Positions 33,001 through 45,930 of a stretch of 64,000 nt of DNA are shown here, in pieces. The stretch spans positions 13,347 through 77,346 of the forward strand of contig VZRG01001478.1 of assembly GCA_013397435.1 (NCBI GenBank), read 5' to 3'. Both the position numbers and the translations under genes were made by a program. Within the stretch, counting starts at the first letter, position 1. Every line of letters starts with the position of its first letter. Source of the DNA: Erythrocercus mccallii (Eukaryota > Chordata > Aves > Passeriformes > Dicruridae). A model generated the notes under the pieces. It ran no database searches and was not told the origin of the DNA. It saw only the letters and a program-made list of their open reading frames with translations.

Positions 33001-34320
33001 GGGATATGTTGTTAAATTCCTTTGTTCTAGCTATTCTGCTTTAGCAAAAGTTTGGAGATGGTACAGAAAAGTGCAATTTCTAGTTCATAGGTTCCAGCAA
33101 AAAAAACCCACCCCATTCTTTACAATAGCAGTGGTTAAAAAACCCCGAACCAACACAAAACAGGTACTGGGCAGGGTCACACCTTGTACTTCCCATGTCT
33201 CAGTTACTTCTTGTTAATGTATTGCTACTGCACAATCCATCCTAAGGCTTGTCAGTCTTAAATGTCAAATATGCAATAAGAGGCCTAGTGGGGAAAGTTG
33301 GTGAAATGGAGAAACATTTTCTCTTCTATGAAGGTTTTGGGCCTGAGAGAGGGATTCTGGATCTCTTGCTGACTGTTGATGGTGACAGAATGCTGATCAT
33401 TCAGTAATCAGTAATTGTTCAGTAATATTACTGATTATTCAGTAATCTGACCTTCCTAGAAAGGACAGCAGAGAGGAAAACCACTCCAATTTCTGCTTTA
33501 TCCTTATTGTTAATCTTGTGTCCTCTTTCAGATGACTTGAGGACTGTGTGCTCCAGGCTACCACATAACAAGTAAGAGACTTTTTGCAGCTTTGTTGGCT
33601 TTGATGCATGTTCTAAGACACTCGGGGGCTGCTGAGACAAAATTTCCTCTAAGAATCTGTCTTAATGGAATTTGGTCTTTATTCATGTGCACTTTAGCAC
33701 AAGGATGAAGGTGACACAGTGCTGGCTGCTTCTTCCCTGGATTCTTGACAGAAAGGGCCTTCAGTGCTCCCACCCGTAGGGTGTTATAACACATCTTGCC
33801 CAGCCTGTGTTATAACAAAGGTACAGGAAGGGGAAATGAAATTCCAGCAAGGAACCTGCCCCTAAATTGTCCCATCTCTAATTCCCCACTGGTTTTACCT
33901 GACTCTTAAGTTCAGTTGCTTCTTGCCTTTTTGCAAAAAGAGCAGAGCTTTAAAAAAAAGGGGGGGGAAGGAAAAAAGTCTTCTGGAAGCTGTAAAGAAC
34001 ATAATTGTGTCACTGTTCTCTTGGCTTTCAGTAGCACTGTGAGTTAGGTGTGAATTGTCCTTAGAGCCGCGACAAAAGCTCCTCTAATAATCTCCCTCCT
34101 GTCTGAATTTCTTGCCCACAGCCTGCTGCAGCTGGTGATTTCAGGTCCAGTACAGCAACCGACCCACGGGGCTCTGCCCCCAGGATTTTACCCGCACATC
34201 CACACCCCTCCCCTGGGATACCCCGCGCACGCGGCGCTGCCCGCGCACCCCGCGCTCCCGGCTCACCCCGTGCAGACCTTCATCCCAGGAATGACATTCC
34301 CATACCGGCCCATCCGCTAG
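27017..34320 (+). CDS. INTS15: Integrator complex subunit 15 (INTS15, formerly C7orf26)
   Basis: INTS15 belongs to the Integrator complex, where it associates with the INTS10/13/14 module in nuclear RNA 3'-end processing and transcription attenuation. Six exons: 27017-27208, 28033-28254, 29537-29702, 31386-31913, 33532-33571 and 34122-34320, all GT-AG, giving 448 residues (human 449). The N-terminus MSDIRHSLLRRDALSAAKEV and the blocks ELQLLEIMCNYFQEQTKDS, RFCCQFITSVTALYDLSS, PRLILITFLNTPIAANLP and NLYGRLGLVPFDHVVPLVE match the family along its whole length. The protein is all-helical with no catalytic motif. A Lys-rich stretch (YKRKKKA) follows the APLAY block. The C-terminus is a Pro/His-rich tail ending MTFPYRPIR, as in the human protein. 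The small 40-base exon 5 (codons for DDLRTVCSRLPHN) is preserved. Introns contain two antisense CR1 fragments. Confidence 0.95.
29070..29285 (-). mobile_element. CR1 LINE 3' fragment in INTS15 intron 2
   Basis: Begins 'gaatcatggaatcacagaat' (inverted CR1 tail) followed by 'aaagctcatcccactccacc', 'ctccaagccctgtccagtg' and 'aacacttccaggccaggttg', the inverted CR1 3' sequence. Confidence 0.9.
29905..30075 (-). mobile_element. CR1 LINE 3' fragment in INTS15 intron 3
   Basis: 'ttgggttggaatggacctta', 'aaagctcatcttgttccacc', 'ctccaagccctgtccagcc' and 'gacacttccagggg' follow the inverted CR1 tail order. It is more truncated than the copy in the preceding intron. Confidence 0.85.
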
Positions 34321-34848
34321 CCTGCACAGTGTCCCAGCTTCCCTGAGTCCGAGGAGGCCTCACAGACAAAAACCGAACGCCTGGGAACCACCTTTTCCTC
34401 TTTGGAGCAAAGCTGAGCTGCCCCGCACCAGGGGCCGGTGCTCGGGCAGCGCACGGGGGCTGCGGTGGGCTTGGATGTGGGATGTGGGACGTGGGATGCA
34501 GATGCTAAGGCAGATCACAGGGACAAAAGGAGGGGATGGGAATAGCCGCCATCAATTCCAAACCTCTGCAGTGTGTGGAAATTGTCTTGCTCCGAGGGTA
34601 TGATATTCCTCAATGGTGTTTTGCAGCAGCCCAGAGCTGTTTACAGCCCGGTGAGCCCGGCTGCTCTGGCTGTGGGAGGGCCAGAAGGGAAGGCCTGGTG
34701 TGATTTTTTTTCCAAGCTATTCCACTCCAGCCTGCTTGTTTCTTTGTAAATGTTTGTATCTATAGCTACAGAGTATGTGTACACTGTATATTTTTGGAAG
34801 GCAAACGTTTGTTTTGGAAGCACAAGGTAGAGTAAAGCAGCACTTCCT

Positions 34849-34854
34849 ATTAAA
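34849..34854 (+). terminator. probable INTS15 poly(A) signal (ATTAAA)
   Basis: ATTAAA lies in an AU-rich stretch about 530 bases after the INTS15 stop and before the CR1 debris. No AATAAA occurs between the stop and this point. Confidence 0.5.
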
Positions 34855-35477
34855 GGAAACAATTTAAGAAGCATAAAACAAATCTGCTGCTTTCTTTTTC
34901 GAACAAGTAGAAGAATTAGATCAATTTCAAACTACTGCATAATTCTCTTTCCAGTGGTTAGAAAGTCCAACTTGTCAGACCTGTGCTGGGGTGGGGACAA
35001 AACCCATCTGTGGCTGCAGTGACCCATCGACCTCCCTGCTGAGGAATTGCCCTGTACACACCTCAGTCAGTGCTTCTTGAAAATTTGGGGTGAGATCTGG
35101 GGTGTTTTGTTAGTGCTGGCTGGAAGGCTGGCCAAAGGCTGGCAGTGCTGTGCTGGCCAGCTCTGAGGGCAGAACGGGAATGCATGGAATCATCCTGGGA
35201 AGGACAGCAGAGCTTGCCACAGGGGGTCTCCAGCCCCTTTATTGTCTTGCTCTGCTTCTCCGAGCCCCCCTCTGCAGGATGAAAAGCAGGAAAAAAGGGA
35301 TTCATCATCAGAGATGGTGACAGAGACCTCTCCTGCTGCTGCTGTCCTCGTGTGAGATGTGGCACCCGTGGTTCCACACGGGCTGCAAAAAAAAAGGCAA
35401 ATTAGCTGGAGGGTGGGAAAATCTGATCTGAATGGAACAGCTGCCAAGGAAACTGGAAATGGAAGGTTAATAATAAT

Positions 35478-35635
35478 CATGGAGTAGTTAGGGTTGCAAA
35501 GGACCTCTGGACATCACCTAGTCCAACCTCCAGTTCATCTAGTTGAACCCATAATAAAAATACTATCTTTAACTTTTGGTCAGGCAGTTGGACTAGGCAA
35601 TTATTGTAGGTACTTTCCGACTGAAATATCCTGCC
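35478..35635. mobile_element. CR1 debris, two short pieces in opposite orientation
   Basis: The first piece, 'catggagtagttagggttgc' then 'aaaggacctctggacatcac' and 'ctagtccaacctcc', is an inverted CR1 tail. The second, 'caggcagttggactaggcaa' then 'ttattgtaggtactttccga', reads as a plus-strand CR1 tail. About 40 bases separate them. Confidence 0.65.
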
Positions 35636-35928
35636 TCACCTCACTTTTTTGAGTTTCAACAATAAGGAAAAAAGCCCTAAGAACTTGTAATTTCAGGATT
35701 AGAACCATTAACGGCATCAAGTCCTTATACTACATGACAATTCTGCCTCCTATTCCTTTGAAGGACGGAGGGAAACTTCCGGCCAGGTGACCCAGGGCGT
35801 GACAGCCCCATCCTGTTTGCCAGGCGCCTGCGCTCAAGGACGCCCCTTTAATTACCGCTCCCTTAATTACGGACGGCGGTCCCCGCTCGGCGCCGCCCAC
35901 GTGGTCTCAGAGCACCGGCGCTCCTCTG

Positions 35929-35974
35929 TGCGCATGCGCAGCGCTCGCGGTCACGTGCCCCGCCGGCAGCCAAT
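35929..35974 (+). promoter_or_regulatory. NAA60 promoter elements: NRF1 site, E-box, CCAAT box
   Basis: A perfect NRF1 palindrome TGCGCATGCGCA lies at 35929-35940, followed by TCACGTGC at 35951-35958 and CCAAT at 35970-35974. They lie about 25-70 bases upstream of the likely non-coding first exon of NAA60, inside a CpG island. Confidence 0.65.
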
Positions 35975-35999
35975 GGGAAGGCGCGTTACTCCGCGGTGC

Positions 36000-36097
36000 C
36001 CCGGTTGAGGAAGTGCCGCCGGTGTCCGTGCCCGGCGCTTCTCCGTCCGGTTCCGCCTCCCGGGATGTGCTGAGGGCGCGTCCGCCGCCCCTCCCAG
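36000..36097 (+). other. NAA60: probable non-coding exon 1 of NAA60
   Basis: GC-rich sequence ending CTCCCAG|GTGAGC (donor at 36098) directly downstream of the promoter motifs. The first coding exon of NAA60 begins only six bases before its ATG, so an upstream 5'UTR exon is required. The left border is a guess. Confidence 0.5.
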
Positions 36098-39000
36098 GTG
36101 AGCGGGGAGGAGTTTGGGGGCAGGGGGTCTCTGTGGTGGGTAAGGGGGCTGGCGTTGCCGTGGCGGTTTGGCCCGGGACGGGGCCGGCGCGGTCGCCATG
36201 GCAACCGCGGCCCCCCCGCCCTCGGTCGCAGCGGGTCCGGGGCCCTCGGGACGTGCTCCTGTCCTTCCCCATAACCGGAGAGCTCGGTGCCGCTGTTGTC
36301 GCCTGTGTCCGTCTCCATTTCCTCCTCCGCGGCCGAATTCCGCACGGGGAGGCCGGGATTTGTGGCGGGCGGCCGGACCCGGCTGCTCCCCGCGGGGAGA
36401 GCGGAGTCGCTCGGGTTTGCTCGGGTTCGTTTGTGGCTGGGTGTTTTTGAGGGGTGCCTTGGGGCCACCGGCATTGCTGTGTCCAGCCAGGAGCTAAAAC
36501 GCAGCATGGACAATCCACTCTTGGTTACAGGCGGCTGGTTATTGTCGTATCCCACTGCAAGCTGTCTAAATGTTTAACTGTGTTACCTGTGTTGAGTTTG
36601 AACTCGGCCTTCTCTGCACCTGTTGGTTTATCCCGATTTTGTTGTGCTACAGCAGTTCCCAGCCCTTTCTGGGTGATCTTGCTGAGCTCCTGAACCTTGG
36701 CCTCGCTTCCTTCCCCTCTGGCGTTTCATTCAGACACTCAGAGGCAATAAATATCTGTGCCTACCTCAGACCAGAGTCTTCATAGATGGGTCTCTCTCTG
36801 TTTGTTCTGATAATTCCCTGTGTCCTCCTTTGTTGCTGAGCCCCAAATGTTCTCAGGGAACTCACTGTGAGCGTGGATGCTTTTCCCCCTTGCTGTGGTC
36901 AACACAAATTGGAAATGTTTGCATTCCTTCAAGCTGCTTTCCTTTTCTTTAAATCTACCAGCTTACAGTTCTTCTTGGCTTTTGGCATTGTGGGAGCTTT
37001 CTGCAACTGCCAATAACTTTAGATTTTCCCATCCTGGAAATCTGTGCCCTGTCCCAAAGGATCATCAGCCAGTTTTGTTGCATGTCTGTTCCTCTCTTCT
37101 TCCATCCAGTTATTATGGACCTGCTGAATGGACTCCTTTTTCACTCTGGATTCATCCTAGATGATTTTAATCTAATTAATTCTTGTAATTAATTTCTTTT
37201 AATCTGCCACAGCCTCTCCTTAGTGCAGGTTAGTATCCTCAGAAGTCTTTTTGGAGGACACTTGTGGGAGTATTTTGGGAGCACTAGAGCATGGTGTGTT
37301 TTCAGCTTATCCAGTTGTCTGTTGGAATAAACTCTAGCAGGTGTCTCACACGTGAGGTAAAAAAACCCCAAAAACAACAAACCAGAAAAAAAACCCCAGA
37401 ACCCCAACTGCTGGATCTGTCCCAGTGTGTGATAATTAATGTGTGAGCTCATTTACAAGATAAACCTGAGCAGCCTCACTTCCCTCAGGAGCAGTGACAG
37501 GGATCAGGCTTTTAAAGCACAAGGTTTTCTCTTGCAGGTTAAAAAGTAGTTCTGTTACATCTTGTAAACTGTTCTAATTAGTGTTTCCACACCTGGTGAC
37601 AAAGGAAGAAGCACTCAGGAGTGGTGCTGAGACAATGCTTTGCTCTTTGAAGCTGCTGCTGGTTCTCTCAGCAGGTTCTTTGATGTGCTTAAGGCAAATT
37701 GACTTCTCATGTCTGACTAGTTGGAAAATGGCTGTCCTGTGAATGCCTCTTAAAACCTGTGGCATTCTTAATTTTCACTGCTTTTCCTAAACCAGTGTCA
37801 ATCATCCGGACTCCTGGTGTCCAGACTGGAGTTGGATGTGGTGAGACATTGTGGGAACTGCCAGGGGAATTCAGAAAAAGGGTCTTTAACCAAAGAGTTT
37901 TTAACAGAGCACATGCATTTATTTTTATTTACAGAGTCTGGTGCTTCTCTCATGTCTGGTGTTATTTCTTTCCCACTAGGGATGATCTTTATTTGCATAT
38001 GGGGTGGGGTTTTTTGGGGGGTGTTACGAATGCTGGGGTTTGGCCAGTGTGGTCTGTCAGTCAGTGAGTCAGTGCTGGGCTCAGAGCCTGTCCGCTGATG
38101 GGAGCTGCTCCTGTCACCCCAAAGCCATTCCCTCATTTCCTGCCTATTTCCCCCTCTCTGGCTCCCACCCCAGGCACTCCCAGTGTCATTCCTGGAGTCA
38201 GCAGGTGAAACTGGGGTTGCCAAGGCTGACGCTGGCTGCCGGTGCTGTTGGAAATACCTGAGGAATTACAGGTGCAAACTCAGGGACTTCCTGGCAGAGC
38301 TGATTCAGAAATCCTGGTGGCTCTGCCTTCCTGCTGATCACTGGAGGCTGCTGGGCTGGAGGCAGCCCCGGATCATGGACAGGGATTCCCTCAGTGATGC
38401 CTTCAGGTGCTTTTAAAGAACCAATTGGGCTTCAGCTGTTCAGAGCGACAGCAGAAAAAGATCTGCCTTAGCTGAGCACCTCGACTACAGACTTGGAAGC
38501 CAAGTGCTATCCAAAATCATTCTCAGCGTGGGATCCCTCCCACCTTCCTGGTTTTTAACCAGTCACAGCATGTCTGGTGGCTTCGATGCAGAGTGTTGCA
38601 AAAAGACTTTGAGCTTCATGTCTTGCTCTGGGTCCCCCCAGCCTCTTTCCTCCCTGCAGAGAGGTAGGAACAGGAGCTGCTCAGTTTTCCAACATTAGCT
38701 TTTAATAAAGTTTTTAGTTTCTGCATCTCAACTCATTACTGTGGCTGTCAGAGCAGACACCTATGCCAGAATCCATTTTAAATGTTACTAGTTTAAAACA
38801 GCAACAGTGGAGTTTTTGAGTTGAACCTGAGTGTCTCATGCTTGGAAAACTGCTGAAAAAGGAAAGGAAAAGGAGCCATTTTGGCTCAAATTTTAAAGTT
38901 GGGATCTTGGAGAGATGTTAAGTTTGGAGCACTTGTCTGACAGCTGAGGAAGGAATGTTCTTTTCAAACTTTTCCAAAATTTATTTTATTTGAAAGCACC

Positions 39001-41597
39001 TTGTTTGCAGTAAGCTCTGGAAAGTTGTGTTAGTGTTTCCTGTGAGGGTGCAGGTGGGGGGGGCCAGGTTTTGTTAGTGCCGCTCCATAATGAGGACAGT
39101 GTGTAGGAAATGGAGACAGCCTCAAATTCCCTTCTCCAGGGGTTTGTAGGCTGTGTTTCTGGCTGGTTTTCAGTCACTACATGCATTTTCTGTGTGGCTG
39201 TTTATTCTAATTCAGAAAGGGCAGCAGACCTGCAGGTATGATGGATCGTTTGGGGATTTTTTCGTTTTCTGGAGGAAGAGGTGCCTTTGGAAACTTGCTA
39301 TGTATTAAATCTCCCCTGCAGCAAGGAGCTTGTTGTCAATGTGCCTCTTTGACCCTTGGGTTTGAACTCCCCCCATTGCCACTGTCACAAAGCAGATTTT
39401 CCCTTCCTCTTCTTAACAAGAAAAGATTTAACAGCAAAACCCTCTTAGAGATTCTTGTTTGCCATTCCCCGGAGGAATTGCTGTATCTGGGGCAGCAGGA
39501 AGCCAGGCCTTGTGCAGTGTGCTTTAAAGACACTTTATCTGGGGACTGGCTCCTGTGAAATCCACGGCTGCAGTAATGTTTCCAGAGCTGTAAGGTGAAA
39601 GAACAGCTCAGAAAGTGACCCACATGCAAAACATTAATGTTTTCTGTTGCTGGGAGTCTGACAAGTCCAGCTCGGAGTGTGTGGAAGATCAGGGGTACGA
39701 GAGTAAAAGGATTTTCTCTAACAGTAAGTGTTCTTTATTTCTAATAAATAACCACTGCTTGCTACGCAGGTAGAACTACGTTTTGCCTTCTCACTTCTCA
39801 CTCTCCTTTTGGGGACTGTTTCAAATCCTGGTCCTTCACGGCAGGAGGCCAAAGTGTTAATGACAGTGATTGTGGCTGTTTGGCTTGGAGGCTGTCAGCA
39901 CTGTGGTGTGCACACCTCGGTGCAGGCGGAGTGGAAAATTGTGTGGAGCTGGAGACAAGGCACAAATGTGTTCTTAGAACGGTGTTTTCAGATTTTGAGA
40001 GCTGAGGGAAAAGTAGTCTGAGCCATCTGGGGTGAGCCTTTAGGAGAAGGGCTGATTGCCAGTATGGTTTTCCCAGGCTGTGTGTGACAGTGCTGCCTCC
40101 CTGGCTGTCAGAGTTCAACGTGCTCTGGCCAAGCTCTTGTAGCTGTTCCACACGAGGAGGGTGTAATATCCAATGTAATATCCAACTGACTTGTTTGGTG
40201 TATTTGGTGTTAGGTGGGAGTCTGATTTAGCAGGGTGATACAGCAGCACGCTCAAATCCCAGCAGAAGCTTAACACAGTGATGGCAGCGTATGGTTGGAT
40301 CCAAATCCAGGTGTGGTGCCTGTTCCTGGTCTCTGTGTGCTCACTGTCAGGGTGCTCAGGAAGGAGTACACAGCTTGAAGCCAGCTTTGCTTCCTTCAAA
40401 ATTTACTTTTTTAATTGTCCAGTTTTTATACTTTGGGCTCAGCTGTGTATATGTTCCTGCCATGTTGGTGTGGCTCTCTCAGGAAGATGTGATTCTTTAT
40501 TAATTGGCTCAGGGCACCTGACAATTCACCAGTGCAGATGTCTTATCTCAACCCAAGGTTACCTTCCAGCCTCCCTGGGGCTGAGATGAATTCAGCTTTC
40601 TTTACAACAGAAGAAAAACTTCCTTTTCCTCGAGCTCACTGGGTTTTGCCCTCCTCCACTGTGGGATGCTAGCCAAGCACACTGCCCTGGATGGATTTAC
40701 TGGACAAGTCCAGGCAGTGACAAACTCCTTTCTCCAGAGTGATGTCCCCAAGGGAATCCCATTAGTGCTTGGGCTGTGCTTTGGGGGCAGATGGGATCCA
40801 CATGGCAGGGCTGGATTAACCTCGGGTGTTCCTCAAGTGGCAGCCTGGGCAGCTGTGCCAGGGCAGGTGCCTGGGGAGGGCAGTCTTCTGCACAGAGAGA
40901 AACTGTAATTGAAGGAATTTAAATATTGAGGAGCTCCATGTCTTGAGCTAGTGCACACCCCTGAGTGACCTGGGGTCTCCATGAGGGGCTTTGAGGCTCA
41001 GTGCTTTTGATTCTGGTAGAAAAGGCAGAAAAACACGGATCAAAAGGTGCTCTGGGCTGTTGTAAAGTCACACAATCGAAGCCTGCTTCTACCCACGTTA
41101 TTGTGGTTTTTTCAGACCAAGGCAGGGAATCAGTCATTTTGTCCTAGATTTCTCATTAAGAATCTCACTCATTCCAAGCTTCTGCTAATGTAGGGAATTA
41201 AGTGCTGGCAGTTTTGGGCAGCACTCCTGTGGGATGTGTACAGGGGTGGAGGTGAGACAATCAGGAGCAGTGTTCATTGTGTGACCATGAGCTCCAGGCT
41301 CTGTCGGTCTGCATAACAAACAGGGAATGAGGGGAGCTGTACCTTCTGTACACAGCTTCGTGTGCTGCCTGTCCCAAATGAACCCGTGTGCCATTCCTAG
41401 AAGGAGCAGGAGCATTACATGGATACACAGAGTGTAACAAATGCCCTGTCAGGTGTGCTTGCATTGCACACTGGCAGAGCTGTGGGGGTGTTGGTGCAGG
41501 CAGCACATCTGATTTCTCAGCTTCCAGTTGTGCCTTTAGATCCAAAGGAACTGGCCTGATTCCAGGTAGGGTGAAGAAATTTGACATAATGTGGGCT

Positions 41598-41668
41598 TAA
41601 GCAACCTGATCTAAGTTGAGTTAAACCCCAAAGGGTCTTTCCAACCTTTTTGTTATTCTATAACCATA
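41598..41668 (+). mobile_element. CR1 LINE tail in NAA60 intron 1
   Basis: 'taagcaacctgatctaagtt' followed by 'gggtctttccaacctttttg' and 'ttattctataac' is the last 70 bases of a CR1 element. Confidence 0.8.
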
Positions 41669-44600
41669 CTTGAAGTAGTACTGAGAAGTTGTCAAGCCAA
41701 GTATTTAAATATTTTAAAAAATTTGGCTCCTGTTGCCTAGATAATGTTGCCCTAAGTCCTGGAAGCACCTCTTTGAGATTCTTAGTAGTGAATTCATGAT
41801 ATTTTGAAATCCAGTTGCACTTTCATTGTATTAAATGAAAGCAGCTTGGTGACAGAGGTCTGTGTGGAACATTCCCTGCGAGACCAGTAACCTAAAAACA
41901 CAGTAAGCTGAAAATGAAATGCAGCAGGGAAATCTTGACTGCTTTGTGGAATTAGACTGGTTCAGACTGAATGGTTTAATGTAAATCAAATCCCCAGTGC
42001 CAGATGGCACAAGGTAGAGAGACTTATAGCTGTGAAAATTCCTGTTCGTGTTCTGGAAGATAATAGCAGACTTCATGGCTGTTTTGGGTACTGTGGTACT
42101 CAGAGCTAAAATCCTGCATTTTGGTAGCTTTAAGATTCTCTCTGGGCTTTGTTTGATCCTATTTACTTACAAGTGAGAGAGGATGCCAGATGTTATTAAT
42201 TTTTCTTTCCTGGAAATCGTGTGTTACTGGGATCTGAGGACTGTCCAAATTGTGACTGGAGCTGTAAACAAGGATTTGATGGTGACACTGGAGCAGCACC
42301 TCTGGTGTGAGGGTACCAGGCACAAGGAACTCCATCTCTGTCCCTGTGTGCACATCTCCCAGGGAGTCTGTAAAGCGAACTCGAGCCACTGTGACTTGTC
42401 CTGCAGTGCTGGGCAGGAGCTGACAGGAGACAGGACAGGGCCAGCTCCCCGTGCCCAGGGGGTTGTTTGGTGTCACTGCCTTCCTCTGGGACAGCCCCTT
42501 CGTGCTGTGTCCTCGGCAGTCATCTGCAGGAACTTAATCTTTTCCTTCTGTGGAAGGACAGCAGATAATCCTAAATAATCCAGCAGGACTGTGCTCAAAG
42601 TGAATGCTTTGAATTCCTGAGGTGAAAATCCTCATCCCAAGCCTTTGAGGATCTGCACTGTTTAATGTGGAGCTGTTGGGACACCGGGCTGGCTGGGTGT
42701 GCCTGTAGGGGCAATGCTGCCTGAATTATGGGATCCAGTTATAAACACCCACAGCCTGCCAGGGTTTCTCTTTATGCAGCTCTGCTGCTTTCTGTAGGAT
42801 GAATTGATCTCAATTAGCTTTTAAGTAAAGTAAAAGGTATCGATGAACTTCGATCCAGCTTTGTTTCTGCAAGTGAAGAGGATTCTTTCACACTGGTTTT
42901 TGTATGAACACTAAATTTAAAGTCAATACATCCCTTACTGGGAATTAGAGTTGTAAACAATCGTAGTTACTACTTGTTTGACTTTAGTCTTGAATTACCT
43001 GGCTTTTATTCAGCTAGGAAATTCAGTGGTATTTGTTGCTAGATGATAAAATTTTTATGTGGGAATTTCATGAGCTTATCTGAATGGAAGCTGAAGTCAA
43101 AATAAAAATTAATGAAACCAGCATTTTGTTCATTGGTGAAATCCAACTCATTTTTGCAGGATGCACAAGGCAGAAGCATTGTTAAAACATGTCTAACAGT
43201 GCTAAACAAGGGAAGTCTCAACTGGTAGAGCCACTTGGCCAGGTTTTTGTAGGTATGGAAGTGCCCAAGGGATTTTCAAACACATTTAAGCAGCTGCTTG
43301 CCAAAGCATCAGGCTTTATCCTGCATTTGAACACCCTGCTGGATTAATAGTGCTGGTTCTGTATGGCTGCCTGTCTCTCTAGAAATGTGATCTTATGTAG
43401 ATTTTATTATGATTTTTTTTTTCATACAAGAGCTCTAAGAGGGAGGGAAAACCTCCTGCCCTTGAGAAAAGCTTGAGCTGAGGTGTCTTAGCTGTGAAGC
43501 AACTGGTCCATGTAAATAAACTGTTCCTGCACCTGGCTCTAAACAAGAACTGTTCCTTCTCCATAGGACCTGGGAGTGCTGCTGGTGGGAATGTCAGTGC
43601 CTGTACTGGCTCCATCATGCTGAGTGAGCAGAGGCAATTCCTGGAGGCCCAGCCATGGCTTGGGCCAATGCTGGAGCCAAAGGCTCTGCTGCCTTTTAGA
43701 CAGAACTGTGAAATGCTCTTCTTCAGCTCATTATAGCTACAGCTTATTGATGTCAAAGATTTATGGCATCATTTATAAATAGTAAGTTCAGGCCTCACAA
43801 TGCACTTTAATTTAAAATTATATGTCAAGTTGGCTTATTTAGTAATGCATTTATTATTTCTTTTCATCCAACTTCCATTACTGCTAAATATTTGTCATAA
43901 GAATTTGACCAGTTCCTCTGAACTACCCAATACACTTGAGGCCAAAACATTTTGCTAGATTTGCTTCAATAGAGCAAGGCAGAAAACTAGTAAAAATGCT
44001 TAAAACCTTTATGCTTTCCTGTATTTTTGAAATGAATTTGTTATGCATTAATATCTGCAGGTTTTAGGTAAGAAAGGGAATTAAATATTCAGTTTCTAGT
44101 TCTACTTGCTCCTGACTGCAGTATTTTGTAAGAGGGTGTCCTCGGAGCTTTTTCAAATGTTTATCTGCGCTATCCCTTCATAAGCATGAAATGTTAAATA
44201 AAATATGAAATGTTGGCTCATTTTCTAATCCTCCTGAGCAAGTGCTTCCTGTTTTGACAGAAGGGTGAGGTCACTGTGCCCCCCAGGAGGGGAGGCAGTG
44301 GGCAGTGCTGGCCACGTCACCTCCCAGACCATGGCCATCATGTGAACCAAAGGCTGACACCTGAGAAAAAGATATTAAAAGAAATAAGATAACTTCACTT
44401 TGGCTTTCCAATGTGGCCTTGAATTAACCACATGTCCCTGGAGACTGTATTTGGCTTCACAGTAGCCACCATTTGGTCTCAGAGGTCAGAACTTGTGTTG
44501 TCAGTGTGGCTGCCTCTAAATCCTGAAGGCCCTTTTCACTTCCAGGGTTCTGTTTTACACTGATACTGTTTTTGTTTTATTTTGTGTTTTCAAATGTGTA

Positions 44601-45837
44601 TTTTGTTCTCTTGAGTTGACTCTGGAAGTGATTCTTAGGTCACTGTGTTGGCTGAGAGTTGAGTTCAGGATTTTGGCTGTGCTAAGGACAGCATTGCCAC
44701 AGGCTGTGCCCAGGGCCAGGACCTGCTCTTGGGTGTTTTTTCAGGTATCCCAGAAGACCCAGAGGCTGTCACCTGGGTATGAAGGGAATTGATTTGCCTG
44801 GAATTTCTTCTCTCTTGGTCATAGCAGCCACTTACCACAGCTCCTCCAGCAGCAGTAACACCTGGCCAGGGAGGAAGGGCACAGGTCTGCTCTCCTAAAC
44901 CCCTGTGGCAGGACACAGTGCCAGACAGGTGTCCCAAACGTCCTTTAAATGTGCTGGAGCATCTGCATTGGATCACACAATGGATGGAGCGAGTCCCTGC
45001 AAACACAACCAGCCGTGGGTGTCTGAATTTGAGGGGAGGGGGATTATCCTGTTCAACTAAACAGTCCCGGATTACTTTTTTGAGGCTGGCTTCAGCTACA
45101 GGATAATGTGTAATGCTTGCCCAGCTCTGTGAGAATATGGTGTTAAATACACATGGACTAATCCTCGTAGGAATGTCCTGTGCTGGCTCTGCCTCTGTGG
45201 CTGCCCTGCCTTTTCTGCTCATTAGCAAAACCATGGCTCTGGCGTGGTGGTTTCATTTCTCTCTGATTTATTAATGCTGAAAAGGGGTATTCCCTTACAG
45301 GAGCGTTGAAACTTTGCAAGAAAAATGATCCTGTGGTGTGTCACAGCTCTGAAATGGCTCAGCAAAGGGTTCAGCAGGGGTGGGGTGGGACTGGGGTTCA
45401 CAGCATCCAGACCCAGTGATGTGGATCAGATGAGCCTCAGCCAGCAAATGTTTGCCTTTCCTTCTTCAGGGTCCCATGGGGTGAAGCTGAGGCTTCTTAA
45501 AAGGTCACCAGAGGCTGGGGGTGGGGAGTGTGAGCACTGCTGTGACTTGTGCAGATTCCAAGTCTGGCCTCCGAGGGCTTGAGCCAGTTCTGGGAGTGTA
45601 AAAAGTTTTAAAGGCAGCAAGGAGTGCAGGCTTTGTAGGTGCTTAAGTTGTTTTGAAACTGGCACCTGGACTGACTGGTGAATGCTGTGGACTGCTCAGT
45701 AAACATGCAGCCACAGTCCTAGAGCAGGCTGGAAAATAGCTGTGATGCTTTTTTAAGGAATTCTTTGGAGAGGAACAAGTGATCCATTTCAGTACGCAGT
45801 GACTGTAACTGGCAGAGTAGAATCATAATATGTGCTG

Positions 45838-45930
45838 AAGGGAAGGGACCCATGAGGATCATAGAGTCCAACTCCTGGCCCTGCACATGACAGGGGGAAT
45901 CCCACCATGTGCTTGCGAGCTTGTCCAAGT
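45838..45930 (-). mobile_element. CR1 LINE fragment in NAA60 intron 1
   Basis: 'aagggaagggacccatgagg', 'atcatagagtccaactcctg' and 'gccctgcacatgacaggggg' follow an inverted CR1 tail. Confidence 0.75.

Larger units (their letters stand above)
34321..36000. other. INTS15 3'UTR and spacer to NAA60
   Basis: The INTS15 3'UTR probably ends just after an ATTAAA signal at 34849-34854, about 530 bases past the stop. Beyond it lie CR1 debris in both orientations (35478-35635) and then the CpG-rich NAA60 promoter. No further gene is visible. Confidence 0.55.
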
